A stretch of 64,000 nt of DNA from Shewanella saliphila (lineage in GTDB: Bacteria; Pseudomonadota; Gammaproteobacteria; Enterobacterales; Shewanellaceae): NCBI RefSeq assembly GCF_014648295.1, contig NZ_BMQV01000012.1:33615-97614 (forward strand), in the 5' to 3' direction. Of the stretch, positions 55,973-64,000 are shown piece after piece. Both the position numbers and the translations under genes were made by a program. A model generated the notes under the pieces. It was not told the origin of the DNA, searched no databases, and saw only the letters and a list, made by a program, of their open reading frames with translations. The first letter of the stretch is position 1. Each line of letters opens with the position of its first letter.

Positions 55973-58486
55973 CTACACATTTATAAATCGATCAAAATCA
56001 TCCCCAAAACCATCATTAATAGGGTTTACTAAAACCCACTTATCAGGCCCAAACTTTTCACACCATTCACTCACGCGTTTATAAAAGTCATCATAGTCGC
56101 TTCTATTTACTCCTTTAAGTAATTCAAAATCTGAACTAGTAAAAATAACCTTGCTTTCCGGGTATTTTGCTAAGATTTTTTCAAAATTATGAATTACACA
56201 ACCGATATCACATATTGCATCATAAGCAGAGATACTTTCAATAGGATTATCATAATCAGAGTGAATTTTACCCATAATATCAGTGTGAATTCTTTTAGCG
56301 GTAGACTTTCTTTGCTCAATATTAGTGTCTTCAGGTGACCAAAGAATAGATTTAACATTTCTTGAAGTAAGATACTCGTGTATCAACTCACTGCCAGTTC
56401 CAGCTAAGCCGATTTGAAAGATAGGAAACCCGAATGTAATATTATCATTATCAGGTACATCGCTAACAGTAGAGAATACTGCAGTGGAATCAATAGCACT
56501 AACTAAATTTCGAAAAGGTGAATTATTTAGAATAAAACATATTGCATCATTAAAGGTTGGCGCAATAACTATGTTACCCCGAATAGATTCAACTGCTCCT
56601 TCATTATATAACAAAGTATGACCACTATAAGTAGGTACATTAATTTCGTCTTTAACTAGCGAGACATAGGAGTTATATGGTGTAGGAACCAAAAGAGGTG
56701 ATATAAACTCAAAAGAAAATGGATTCAAAACACATTCTTTTATGATAGTGTTAAAGTTCTTGATAGCGCTCTCAATATTCCTCTTCGTATCATCATGATA
56801 CTGAGCAATATTTTTTGCACTATCACCAGAGATTTGTGATGCAATTGACCTATATTTATAATGTCTAATAGGCATTAACTCAGTACTCTCAAGAGCGTTA
56901 TAAGTACGTTTGTCTCCGTTTATAATTAAATCATGAAAACCTTGATTCAGGTGCATTTTAGATTCCCATTTAACGAGGGGGAACTTTCTCATTGAATCAA
57001 AAGTTTTATTTGTACGGTATCTAATATCAATTTGATAAGCCCAATCAGAATAAGCCCCATAACTCCACTTTGTTGTATTATGAGTATGATAATGTTCAAA
57101 GTCTGCTTTTGGTCTAAATTGATAGTGAGTGTATTTAGTTATTGGAGTTGATTCAACATTTTCAATATCTGTCAGATTATTCGGGTACAGATCAAGCATA
57201 AATCCAGAATAATATTTTCCTTTGTTTCTTTTCGTAAGATTTAATGTTGAATTTGGGCTTCTTAAATCAATATCTTTAAAGCAAGGTTCTGCATATTCAT
57301 CACTATCAACAATATAAGTCCAAGAATCTAAACAGAACCTATTTAATAGACACTCTAGCCACATCGTTTTTGCGAATTTAAATTGACCAACTTTTGGCGA
57401 AAAAACAAACACATCATTATATTTTGATAGTAACTCATCCAATGGCTTTTCAGAGTTATCATCAACCAATAAAAAGAAGTTTACACCTAGCCTCCTATAG
57501 TGCTCTAACCAACCGTGAATATCATTCTCATCTTTAATACATGAAACCAACATGATAGAGTTTGGTTCAGGATTAAAATTACGTACACGGACGTCATCAC
57601 AGCTCAAAAATAAAGATAAATTAACAGAGGGATCTATTTGCTCTGTGAAATCTTTTTGGCACTGTAATATTTCACTTAAATAAACTGATCGATTTACTTT
57701 ATCTGTACTATTTTTTAGATATGAAAGTAAATGATTATATATAGAAGATAACCGCAAACGCGCATCATCTTCAACATATGAGTTATCATGTTCGCCTACT
57801 GCAGCATTTTCCATAAAAAAATTATTTTCTGACTCAGGTAAAGCAATTTGTTCAATTTCTATTGCATGCTCATCTAAATAACGTCGAAATGGATGACTTT
57901 TCTTTATAATGTTTTTACCTTCACCTGTATAGTGAATATATTTAACATTCTCTTTGTTAACAAGGACACTCAACATTGCGTCCATTTCATCCCATTGTCT
58001 TGGTAAAAAGTCCTCGTCGTACCCCCAACGAATATAATCTTCAGCATTAATAGAAATTCTGCCACACGTACCATCACCCCAATTACCCTGAAACTGATGA
58101 AGTACACAATTATAATCATACCTTTCAAATATTTCTACTATATGCTTTCCTGCACCCTTGCCCACAAAGTTATCACCGTCTAACGAAGCATATATTTTAC
58201 CCTTTATATATTTTTTAAATGCATTTTTTGCCTTTCCAAAGTGCCAAACAGGTAAATCATCATGATAGTAATAACGAAGATAACCAGATTTTAATTCTTC
58301 TGGAAAATTTTCTTGTACCCACTTTGAAGTTTCATTTCCATCATCATCAAAACATATAACGATGAACTCTACTATATCGGAGTCTTTTACATTATCTAAA
58401 AGATTTTTTTTAAGTGTAGATTTAATATCGCCAAGTCTATTTTTAATGGGAATACAAAATGAAACTTTAAGATTGTTAGAAGACAT
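55973..58486 (-). CDS. Three-module protein: GT-A, GT92-like and P-loop (sulfotransferase-like) domains
   Basis: An 837-aa cytoplasmic fusion. Residues 1-260: GT-A fold with VSFCIPIKNRLGDIKSTLKK, YASLDGDNFVGKGAGK and FLPRQWDEMD. Residues about 315-560: GT92/GT2_4-like with IMLVSCIKDENDIHGWLEHY and SWTYIVDSDEYAEP (DxD). Residues about 695-837: FQIGLAGTGSELIHEYL, which reads like a sulfotransferase phosphosulfate loop but lacks the usual KTGT lysine, so binding of PAPS is uncertain. AT-rich. Shares one base with the GT4 gene upstream (stop/start overlap), so they are coupled. Confidence 0.75.
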   Translation of the reverse strand: MSSNNLKVSFCIPIKNRLGDIKSTLKKNLLDNVKDSDIVEFIVICFDDDGNETSKWVQENFPEELKSGYLRYYYHDDLPVWHFGKAKNAFKKYIKGKIYASLDGDNFVGKGAGKHIVEIFERYDYNCVLHQFQGNWGDGTCGRISINAEDYIRWGYDEDFLPRQWDEMDAMLSVLVNKENVKYIHYTGEGKNIIKKSHPFRRYLDEHAIEIEQIALPESENNFFMENAAVGEHDNSYVEDDARLRLSSIYNHLLSYLKNSTDKVNRSVYLSEILQCQKDFTEQIDPSVNLSLFLSCDDVRVRNFNPEPNSIMLVSCIKDENDIHGWLEHYRRLGVNFFLLVDDNSEKPLDELLSKYNDVFVFSPKVGQFKFAKTMWLECLLNRFCLDSWTYIVDSDEYAEPCFKDIDLRSPNSTLNLTKRNKGKYYSGFMLDLYPNNLTDIENVESTPITKYTHYQFRPKADFEHYHTHNTTKWSYGAYSDWAYQIDIRYRTNKTFDSMRKFPLVKWESKMHLNQGFHDLIINGDKRTYNALESTELMPIRHYKYRSIASQISGDSAKNIAQYHDDTKRNIESAIKNFNTIIKECVLNPFSFEFISPLLVPTPYNSYVSLVKDEINVPTYSGHTLLYNEGAVESIRGNIVIAPTFNDAICFILNNSPFRNLVSAIDSTAVFSTVSDVPDNDNITFGFPIFQIGLAGTGSELIHEYLTSRNVKSILWSPEDTNIEQRKSTAKRIHTDIMGKIHSDYDNPIESISAYDAICDIGCVIHNFEKILAKYPESKVIFTSSDFELLKGVNRSDYDDFYKRVSEWCEKFGPDKWVLVNPINDGFGDDFDRFINV

Positions 58487-59676
58487 TACGAACCTCGAAT
58501 TAATTCTAAATATTTTTCTGAAAACTTTTCATAACTGTTTGAACATTTTTCATAAGACCTTTTACCAATTTCATTAATTTGTTCTTTAGGTAAGTTAGCT
58601 ATTCTATTTATTACTTCCTTAAGCCCAGGAATTGATTGATCATATAAAAAACCATTCTCTTCGTTTACCATTTCTGTAAACATACCTATGTTTGGACAAA
58701 TCGATGGTTTCTTATGAGTAGATGCCATATAATAACTACCAGAAATTAATATTTTTTGATATGTAAGCACTGACACTAAACAATTAGCATATAAGTAATG
58801 AACTTCCTCGTCGCTTAAGGAACGGTTAATATAAACAAAATTACCTGGGTACTTATTGACCATTGTTTTAGAGAAATCATCTACAGCAGGATCTAAGCAA
58901 CGTCCAGCTACTACCAATTTAATATTTTTATTACTTCTTAGTGCAGACTCATATGCTGAGAGTAACTGGGCAACTCCTTTATACGGTCTAATCATCCCCA
59001 ATGATAATAAATAATTTTCAAACTTCCTACCTTTCATTTCTGGGATTACTGTTTTTTTATATTTATATTCAACTGGATAAAGTGGATGTTCTAAATAATA
59101 GGCTTTATCTTTAAAGCTTACACCTAAAAACTCTTCCATAATTCCAATGGAGTTTAATGAATGAACGTGAATTTTATAAGTAACATCACATAAGTGCTTC
59201 ATTAATTCAATAAGATATTTTGATATAAAATCGGGCTGATCATGATCAACTTTATTATGAATTGTCCATATTATTTTACAGCCTATTCCTATATATATTT
59301 TTAACTCATCTAAAAAACCTTCGTAACATAACTTTGCTTTTTCTTCACTATCGCAACCAACAAAAATTTCTTTTAACCAATGAATATGGAAAATTCTTTT
59401 TTTTGCCATTGACAAAAAACACAAGTCATCAATTATTTCTGTTCCCTTTTCTTTTTTATCACTATTTAAACTCGAATACATTATATTTTGGTATGGGTTT
59501 GCTGCATAGTTTGGGAAATAAACTACTCTTACATCACTTTGAATAAAATTCTTATACTTTATTATTTTTGAGTTTACGTTGAACCAATTTACAGCTTCCC
59601 ACCAATACTTTTTACGTTTATACGAAAGATAGATTAAATCTCTATTTTTTTTATAATCCAAAATACTACTAGCCAT
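58486..59676 (-). CDS. Family 4-like glycosyltransferase
   Basis: GT-B fold enzyme, 396 aa. The N-terminal half has VRVVYFPNYAANPYQNIMYS and IWTIHNKVDHD; the C-terminal half has LLSLGMIRPYKGVAQLLSAY, IKLVVAGRCLDP and LVSVLTYQKILISGSYYMAS with KPSICPNIGMFTEMV, where the usual EGFG-type Glu is replaced. Cytoplasmic. DNA is strongly AT-rich. Its stop codon overlaps the start of the downstream fusion gene by one base. Donor unknown. Confidence 0.83.
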   Translation of the reverse strand: MASSILDYKKNRDLIYLSYKRKKYWWEAVNWFNVNSKIIKYKNFIQSDVRVVYFPNYAANPYQNIMYSSLNSDKKEKGTEIIDDLCFLSMAKKRIFHIHWLKEIFVGCDSEEKAKLCYEGFLDELKIYIGIGCKIIWTIHNKVDHDQPDFISKYLIELMKHLCDVTYKIHVHSLNSIGIMEEFLGVSFKDKAYYLEHPLYPVEYKYKKTVIPEMKGRKFENYLLSLGMIRPYKGVAQLLSAYESALRSNKNIKLVVAGRCLDPAVDDFSKTMVNKYPGNFVYINRSLSDEEVHYLYANCLVSVLTYQKILISGSYYMASTHKKPSICPNIGMFTEMVNEENGFLYDQSIPGLKEVINRIANLPKEQINEIGKRSYEKCSNSYEKFSEKYLELIRGS

Positions 59677-59694
59677 TTACTTTCCCTAATAAAC

Positions 59695-60600
59695 TCATAA
59701 AACTTTAGTTCTAAAAACTAACATTAACTCTTCGATAAAGCGCTCTGCCTTTAAGCAACTATTTTCTTGCATAAAAAATATAGAGTGATTCAAATCTATA
59801 TGTCCCAAATCTAAAGTATCACTTATAACTACCGGAACACACTCAAACTCTATAGCCTCCCATAATCTTATTGAATTTGGTCCACTCCCAGAGGGGCACA
59901 AACAAAATACGGTATCTTCCATCACTCCTATATATTCAATTTCATTCTTCTCTCTAATCCGTCTTTTTGCATCAGCTTCACTTTCACCTAGTAGCTGATG
60001 TCGATAAACATCCTGCTCAAAATGCCATTCACTCCTCTCAATTACAATTGCATCATCGCGCTTAGGCAGTTCAAATATCCATTGTCTAACTGGGGTTAAA
60101 TACAAATCTGGTTGGTAGGCACCAATAAAACTATACAAATACTTACGCTCACTCAACGGCTTATTGACTCGGGGTGGTGGACGTTTATAGTGCATAACTG
60201 GGTAGAGAGAATAAGGATGCAATTTAATCCCGTCTAGCTCGTCCTGCCCGATTATTTTATGTGACCAGTATATATCCGTTATCCCAAGCATTTTAAAGTA
60301 AGGTAACAACTTTAACGCATAAATGTGCTGACAATAAGTCACTACTCTTATTGACATTTTAGGAGGGTGCAGGTGTAACGCTGCTAACAATTTTTGTGCT
60401 TTAGAGGGATTATGATCCAGATAATCAATTAAACTCGCCCAAGGAAAACAAATATACTGAGTAAACATGTCTGGCTTAGGTGACTCAAGCAATTGCTCGT
60501 ATGCCCACAGCTCAGTTTTAGCCGGTAACTGCCAATCATACGGGAAAGCGAATACGTTATCTGTTCTTACCCAACCATTATCGTATTTTATGGTATGCAT
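59695..60600 (-). CDS. Exostosin-like (GT47) glycosyltransferase
   Basis: About 301 aa. KYLYSFIGAYQPDLYLTPVRQ, a middle variable part, and CLCPSGSGPNSIRLWEAIEFECVPVVISD are the exostosin-family C-terminal signature. The frame is open to a GTG at 60639, overlapping the upstream gene by 38 bases; I prefer the ATG at 60600, directly after that gene's stop (60602), but its ribosome site is weak and the choice is uncertain. Bacterial exostosin-like enzymes are typical of polysaccharide loci. Predicted cytoplasmic. Confidence 0.82.
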   Translation of the reverse strand: MHTIKYDNGWVRTDNVFAFPYDWQLPAKTELWAYEQLLESPKPDMFTQYICFPWASLIDYLDHNPSKAQKLLAALHLHPPKMSIRVVTYCQHIYALKLLPYFKMLGITDIYWSHKIIGQDELDGIKLHPYSLYPVMHYKRPPPRVNKPLSERKYLYSFIGAYQPDLYLTPVRQWIFELPKRDDAIVIERSEWHFEQDVYRHQLLGESEADAKRRIREKNEIEYIGVMEDTVFCLCPSGSGPNSIRLWEAIEFECVPVVISDTLDLGHIDLNHSIFFMQENSCLKAERFIEELMLVFRTKVL

Positions 60601-60601
60601 A

Positions 60602-63034
60602 TTATGGGTTAACACGACAAAACCATGCCCCTTTTTCACAAGGGACTATCTCTTCTTCAATATCAATAAACCTTGCTTTGATTGTTTCTTTCCATCGCTC
60701 TGCAATGGTTTTTTCTTCTTCGCGGTTATAATCATCTAATACTAAATCCATTTGATGACTACCAAGGTGATTAAGCAATTTTGTCACTGCAGGTAAACGC
60801 GCTAGCGGCCCTGTGGCACCTGGGGGACCATCGATTAATACTAAAATTTTAGCCGTTCTTCCCTCGAATAAATCGGCAATATGTTTAAGGGCATTGTCGC
60901 AACTGTAATATAAATAATCGTCGTTGTTAATTTTACAGTCTACTAGCGGGGCATGTACTAGATTAACAATATTATCTAGCCCGTTTTGCTGAAGTGATGC
61001 TAAGGTTTTGTCGTAGTATTTTTTATTATGTTCAAATGTGAGCACGCGTTGTGGTAAGTCTTGTAAGTAATCAACAAGCTCTATCTCATTTTTCCTGGTG
61101 TCTTTTCCTATTCTTTTAGGGGCAAGATCTTCAATATGTGGTTGAGTGCCAATTATGTCATGCTGCATAGCTTGGGCAAATAAGCGTGTTGATGTGCCAC
61201 TGCCAAACTCTATGATTAAATCATAATTATTGGATTTAATCTTACCTAGCAAAAACAAAGCTATGTCACTACTTATTGGCCAGCCATGGTACTCCATAGT
61301 TAATGAACCGCTCTCTAAAAAGCTTTGCACACCAATAAAGGACTCAATTTGCTTGGTTGAGTTTTCTGCTTGTTTTTGAATATGCCAAGCCAACCTATTT
61401 TTTAAGTTATCTAATTCTTTTGATTGGCTTGCAGTAATTTTTTCAACGAGTGAATCAAGTGCTTTATCGTTAATATGCAAGCTTTTTTCTAATGCTTGAT
61501 TTGTCAACTCTAGCGCTGTAACTTTTAATTTTAATGCATTAACTTCTGCATTGTTTTTTTCTACCAATGCTTGATTATCACTTTGCAACTGTTCAATTTT
61601 ATTTTTTAACTGAGCGATATTTACTTCGTTCTTCTCAATCTGATTTTTACTGTCCAACTCAACTTGTTTTCTATCTATTTCTAACTGCTTTATCGCATTT
61701 TCGAGTTGAATTATTTTTTCATTTAGTTCTGCAATATTTTCCGTTGCATGTTCACGCTGTTTCTTAGCGTCAGTTTCAAGCTTTGTCTTAATTTCAATAA
61801 GCTGTTTATTACGCTCTTCTAATTTACTAACTTTTGTCGTTAGCGCTGCAGTGTCCGAAGCAACCTTTTCGCTCTGTTGCTTTTTATCAGCTTCCAGTTT
61901 GGTTTTCGTTTCAATGAGTTGTTTATTATTCGCTTCTAATTCACTGACTTTAGTCGTTAATGCTGCTGTGTCCGCTGCCGCTTGTTCGCTCTGTTTCTTT
62001 TTATCAGTTTCCAGCTTTGTTTTCGTTTCAATGAGTTGTTTATTATTCGCTTCTAATTCACTGACTTTAGTCGTTAATGCTGCAGTGTCCGCTGCCGCTT
62101 TTTCGCTCTGTTGCTTTTTATCAGTTTCAAGCTTTAATTTAATTGCAGTAAGTTGCCTGCTGTTAGTCTCAAGTTCAAGAACAATATCTGATAACCTTTG
62201 TTTATCATCATTTAATGAGGAAATTTCTTCGGTCAGTGTTAAAAATTCTTGTTTGATTGTCTGCTCATACTGTTCTGATTTTGTAATTTGTTGAGCTAGC
62301 GCTTGTTGTGCTGTGTTTAACTCCTCTTGTAAAGAGCCGTTATTAACGACAATTGCTTCAATTGAATTAGACAGATTACTCAATGCACTTTGTTCTTGTA
62401 AAAATTTGAACTCATAATTTACAAAAACAGAATCGAAGTTTATCGAATCTAAAACAAACCCTAATTTTAATAGGCTTGAGATGGTATCATTTTTACTTTT
62501 TTCGTAATCAACAGACGTGCAATCCTTTAACGCCTGAATATTAATATTTTTGAAAAGCAACAACTCATCAGCACTTGCATTATTTAACAAATCAAATTCA
62601 ATACCATTGAGTTTTAAATCTAGCACCACTGTACTGCTTTTAAATGCATCGCTATGCCGCTTAATTAATTCACTCAACCCAAAACGCATCACTTTCTTTT
62701 TTTCTTGTACTTTTAGGTTTTTAAATTTTTTCCTAAAATACTCTACAGAGCCTAAACTACTAAATTGAGCTGGTGATGTAATTAAAAATTTAGCCGACTC
62801 TTTTTGGGGAGATATAACATCTGAATATATCGTCACATCAGCAAGTGATTTATACTCATTGGATAAAAAAGTAAAAGTGTCTGGATTACCCTCATAGAGA
62901 AAAATCTGCTTCGACTGAAGCGCTTGATATTTTATAATATCGACTCCAACGCCCGCGCCTAAATGAAAAACATAGTCAACTTTATTACTAACAACTTTGT
63001 TATCAGCTGTATCATTCAAATCTTTGTTAGCCAT
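60602..63034 (-). CDS. Fusion of two methyltransferase-like domains through a long coiled coil
   Basis: An 810-aa protein. Residues about 15-205 look like an FkbM-type methyltransferase (VDYVFHLGAGVGVDIIKYQA, IFLYEGNPDTF, VVLDLKLNGIEFDLL). Residues about 225-560 are a coiled coil that contains four tandem 39-residue repeats (KLETDKKQQSEKAAADTAAL...). Residues about 590-810 form a second SAM-like Rossmann domain (LIIEFGSGTSTRLFAQAM, LVLIDGPPGATGPLARLPA). FkbM enzymes O-methylate sugars; the second domain may act likewise. The coil could set the distance between the two, as in chain-length-terminating kinase/methyltransferases of O-antigens. That comparison is inference. Confidence 0.75.
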   Translation of the reverse strand: MANKDLNDTADNKVVSNKVDYVFHLGAGVGVDIIKYQALQSKQIFLYEGNPDTFTFLSNEYKSLADVTIYSDVISPQKESAKFLITSPAQFSSLGSVEYFRKKFKNLKVQEKKKVMRFGLSELIKRHSDAFKSSTVVLDLKLNGIEFDLLNNASADELLLFKNINIQALKDCTSVDYEKSKNDTISSLLKLGFVLDSINFDSVFVNYEFKFLQEQSALSNLSNSIEAIVVNNGSLQEELNTAQQALAQQITKSEQYEQTIKQEFLTLTEEISSLNDDKQRLSDIVLELETNSRQLTAIKLKLETDKKQQSEKAAADTAALTTKVSELEANNKQLIETKTKLETDKKKQSEQAAADTAALTTKVSELEANNKQLIETKTKLEADKKQQSEKVASDTAALTTKVSKLEERNKQLIEIKTKLETDAKKQREHATENIAELNEKIIQLENAIKQLEIDRKQVELDSKNQIEKNEVNIAQLKNKIEQLQSDNQALVEKNNAEVNALKLKVTALELTNQALEKSLHINDKALDSLVEKITASQSKELDNLKNRLAWHIQKQAENSTKQIESFIGVQSFLESGSLTMEYHGWPISSDIALFLLGKIKSNNYDLIIEFGSGTSTRLFAQAMQHDIIGTQPHIEDLAPKRIGKDTRKNEIELVDYLQDLPQRVLTFEHNKKYYDKTLASLQQNGLDNIVNLVHAPLVDCKINNDDYLYYSCDNALKHIADLFEGRTAKILVLIDGPPGATGPLARLPAVTKLLNHLGSHQMDLVLDDYNREEEKTIAERWKETIKARFIDIEEEIVPCEKGAWFCRVNP
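61752..62150. repeat. 117-bp in-frame tandem repeats inside the coiled-coil gene
   Basis: The marker CGCTCTG lies at about 61870, 61987 and 62104, exactly 117 bases apart, with a diverged copy near 61753. Each unit encodes 39 residues of coil (ending LEANNKQLIETKT). The middle copies are almost identical at the DNA level, showing recent duplication or homogenisation. Because 117 is a multiple of 3, copy changes lengthen or shorten the protein without breaking it. An antisense frame (61851-62294, plus) is a by-product. Confidence 0.88.
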
Positions 63035-63102
63035 TGATATCCCTTAATGTATCTTACCCATACACTATTATAATAAAGTATATATTACGGTTTATGTGCT
63101 GT

Positions 63103-63867
63103 TTACAGAAATATCTTCTTGACCCAGTCCCCAATAGGTTCAAAAAGTTTTTTCTTGTACGACAGAGTATCTTCTGTAGAATTGTGACTGTTATATATTT
63201 TTTGCTTGTTACAATGTCTAGAAGCATCTAAACATTTAACGATACCATTAACATCATCACTATATCGGTATTCTAAATTAAGGCGTGCAGATTCACGCTC
63301 TATCCAGTTTTTTGTCATACTGATAACGCTGAGACCGTGGTAAGCTGCTAACCATAAAACACCTGAGCTTTGAAGTTTATATATTTCAGAGTCGTAGTTG
63401 AAAAAAATAGTATCACTCGACTTAAATAACCCCATTAAATCATTATGTTCAATAAACTTATTTTCTATTGTGACATTTTTGTTTTTTTCTGTTACACGTT
63501 CTAATTCTTTAGCAATATCCCTTAGCAATTTCGACTCATTTGATATTGAGTATTGTATAAAAAAATCATAATTAGGCTTACTCTTTGCCAAATGCTCTGT
63601 AATAAGAGGTAATGATGCAAAACCTTTATTTAGCTTTGCATCGCCAGTATATAAGATGCATTTACCTCTACAATTAGTATTACCGTGATTTTTTGAAGAA
63701 GCAGTGTTATTTTTTCCTTCTTCAGCATTACATCTTTCATCACCCAACAATAAACATGGCTGAATATCTACTTCAATATTTAAGAGTTTTTTGTAAATTA
63801 TTTGCAACTCATAGTCTGTTGCAAAAAACTTGATGCTATCGTGTTTGGCTAAATGCCTAAAGGCCAA
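63103..63867 (-). pseudogene. Glycosyltransferase C-terminal half, probably cut by a frameshift
   Basis: Residues such as FFATDYELQIIYKKLLNIEV (an inter-domain helix), CILYTGDAKLNKGFASLPLI and SSGVLWLAAYHGLSVISMTK are typical of the second half of a GT-B glycosyltransferase; the N-terminal domain is missing. The only nearby start is a TTG at 63867 with no ribosome site. The frame is open upstream to 63888 and reads on as SAPDYELAFRH, joining in sense the frame that ends at 63875. The two overlap at a CCCC run (63878-63881). Alternatively it is a short intact gene of unknown type. Confidence 0.6.
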
Positions 63868-63874
63868 CTCATAA

Positions 63875-64000
63875 TCAGGGGCTGATCATACTCGATCGCT
63901 TTTCATACATCCTTTTTAAAAACAAAGAGATAAAAAATAGCTTGATTGATCTCGCCAGTGTGATCAAATAGCGCTCTTTTTCTTTGTCTTTATACTTAAT
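63875..64000 (-). CDS. Partial frame from the right edge, probably N-terminal part of the same glycosyltransferase
   Basis: Forty-one codons are open from the window edge to a TGA at 63875-63877: ...YLITLARSIKLFFISLFLKR, then MYEKRSSMISP and stop. The gene begins outside the window. If the CCCC run at 63878-63881 were changed by one base the reading would pass into the frame of the gene at 63103-63867 (SSMISPDYELAFRHLAK), which looks like one continuous protein. I therefore suspect a frameshift or a sequencing error. Confidence 0.5.
   Translation of the reverse strand: MKYKDKEKERYLITLARSIKLFFISLFLKRMYEKRSSMISP

Noticed and set aside
61851..62294. Plus-strand 147-codon frame
   Set aside because: Antisense of the coiled-coil repeats; its own repeats simply mirror them.
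22646..64000. JUMPstart/ops element (GGCGGTAG) upstream of polysaccharide genes
   Set aside because: I looked in the larger gaps on the minus strand and found no convincing match; the true operon start may be outside the window.

Overview
The window looks like a chromosomal segment of a marine gammaproteobacterium of the Alteromonadales, most likely Shewanella or a close relative. The basis is protein similarity recalled from memory (a TIGR02922-type small protein, CysD/CysN/GalU/Gmd/Fcl close to gammaproteobacterial forms), moderately AT-rich DNA, and a MITE-like repeat of a type I associate with this group. No rRNA, tRNA, CRISPR or phage genes were seen.

Left part (1-22 kb) is mixed housekeeping and signalling DNA. 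It holds a TetR regulator, a membrane diguanylate cyclase, an unknown protein, a secreted S9 peptidase, a DUF6933-like protein and an MBL/beta-CASP nuclease. A His-rich TonB-dependent receptor is divergent from a metal-type MerR regulator, with a recognisable MerR operator between them. Next come a large hybrid histidine kinase, a REC-PAS-GGDEF-EAL protein, a TIGR02922-like protein and a PAS-EAL-CBS protein. Several of these make or break cyclic di-GMP, a usual regulator of surface polysaccharide.

From 22.6 kb to the right edge every gene is on the minus strand: about 41 kb of surface-glycan genes. In transcription order (right to left) they are: a broken glycosyltransferase at the edge; a methyltransferase/coiled-coil fusion, an exostosin-like and a GT4 glycosyltransferase; a three-domain transferase fusion; a sulfotransferase and a DUF1796-like protein; the GDP-fucose genes gmd and fcl; a recA-like gene with its own SOS box; the GDP-mannose hydrolase gene gmm behind a heptanucleotide tract; two proteins sharing a GW/REDL domain; an SCP2-like protein; ugd; a 0.6-kb compound tandem array; an RgpF-HAD protein and its partner; five sulfotransferase or glycosyltransferase genes; three more GT2 genes; then cysD-cysN, an SLC13 permease, cysC, a DHH phosphoesterase, a small unknown, a UDP-sugar epimerase and galU.

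Taken together the cluster can supply UDP-glucose, UDP-glucuronate (and its 4-epimer) and GDP-fucose. It appears to carry a complete sulfate-activation loop: uptake, ATP sulfurylase, APS kinase, several PAPS-dependent sulfotransferases and possibly a PAP phosphatase. The simplest reading is synthesis of a sulfated, fucose- and uronate-containing surface polysaccharide. No Wzx flippase, Wzy polymerase, Wza/Wzc or ABC exporter is visible here, so export genes must lie elsewhere.

The least expected items are the SOS-controlled RecA paralogue inside the gmd-fcl-gmm block, a C-terminal tail shared by four otherwise unrelated cluster proteins, an SCP2-like lipid-binding protein carrying that tail, and variable-number tandem repeats beside ugd and gmm.
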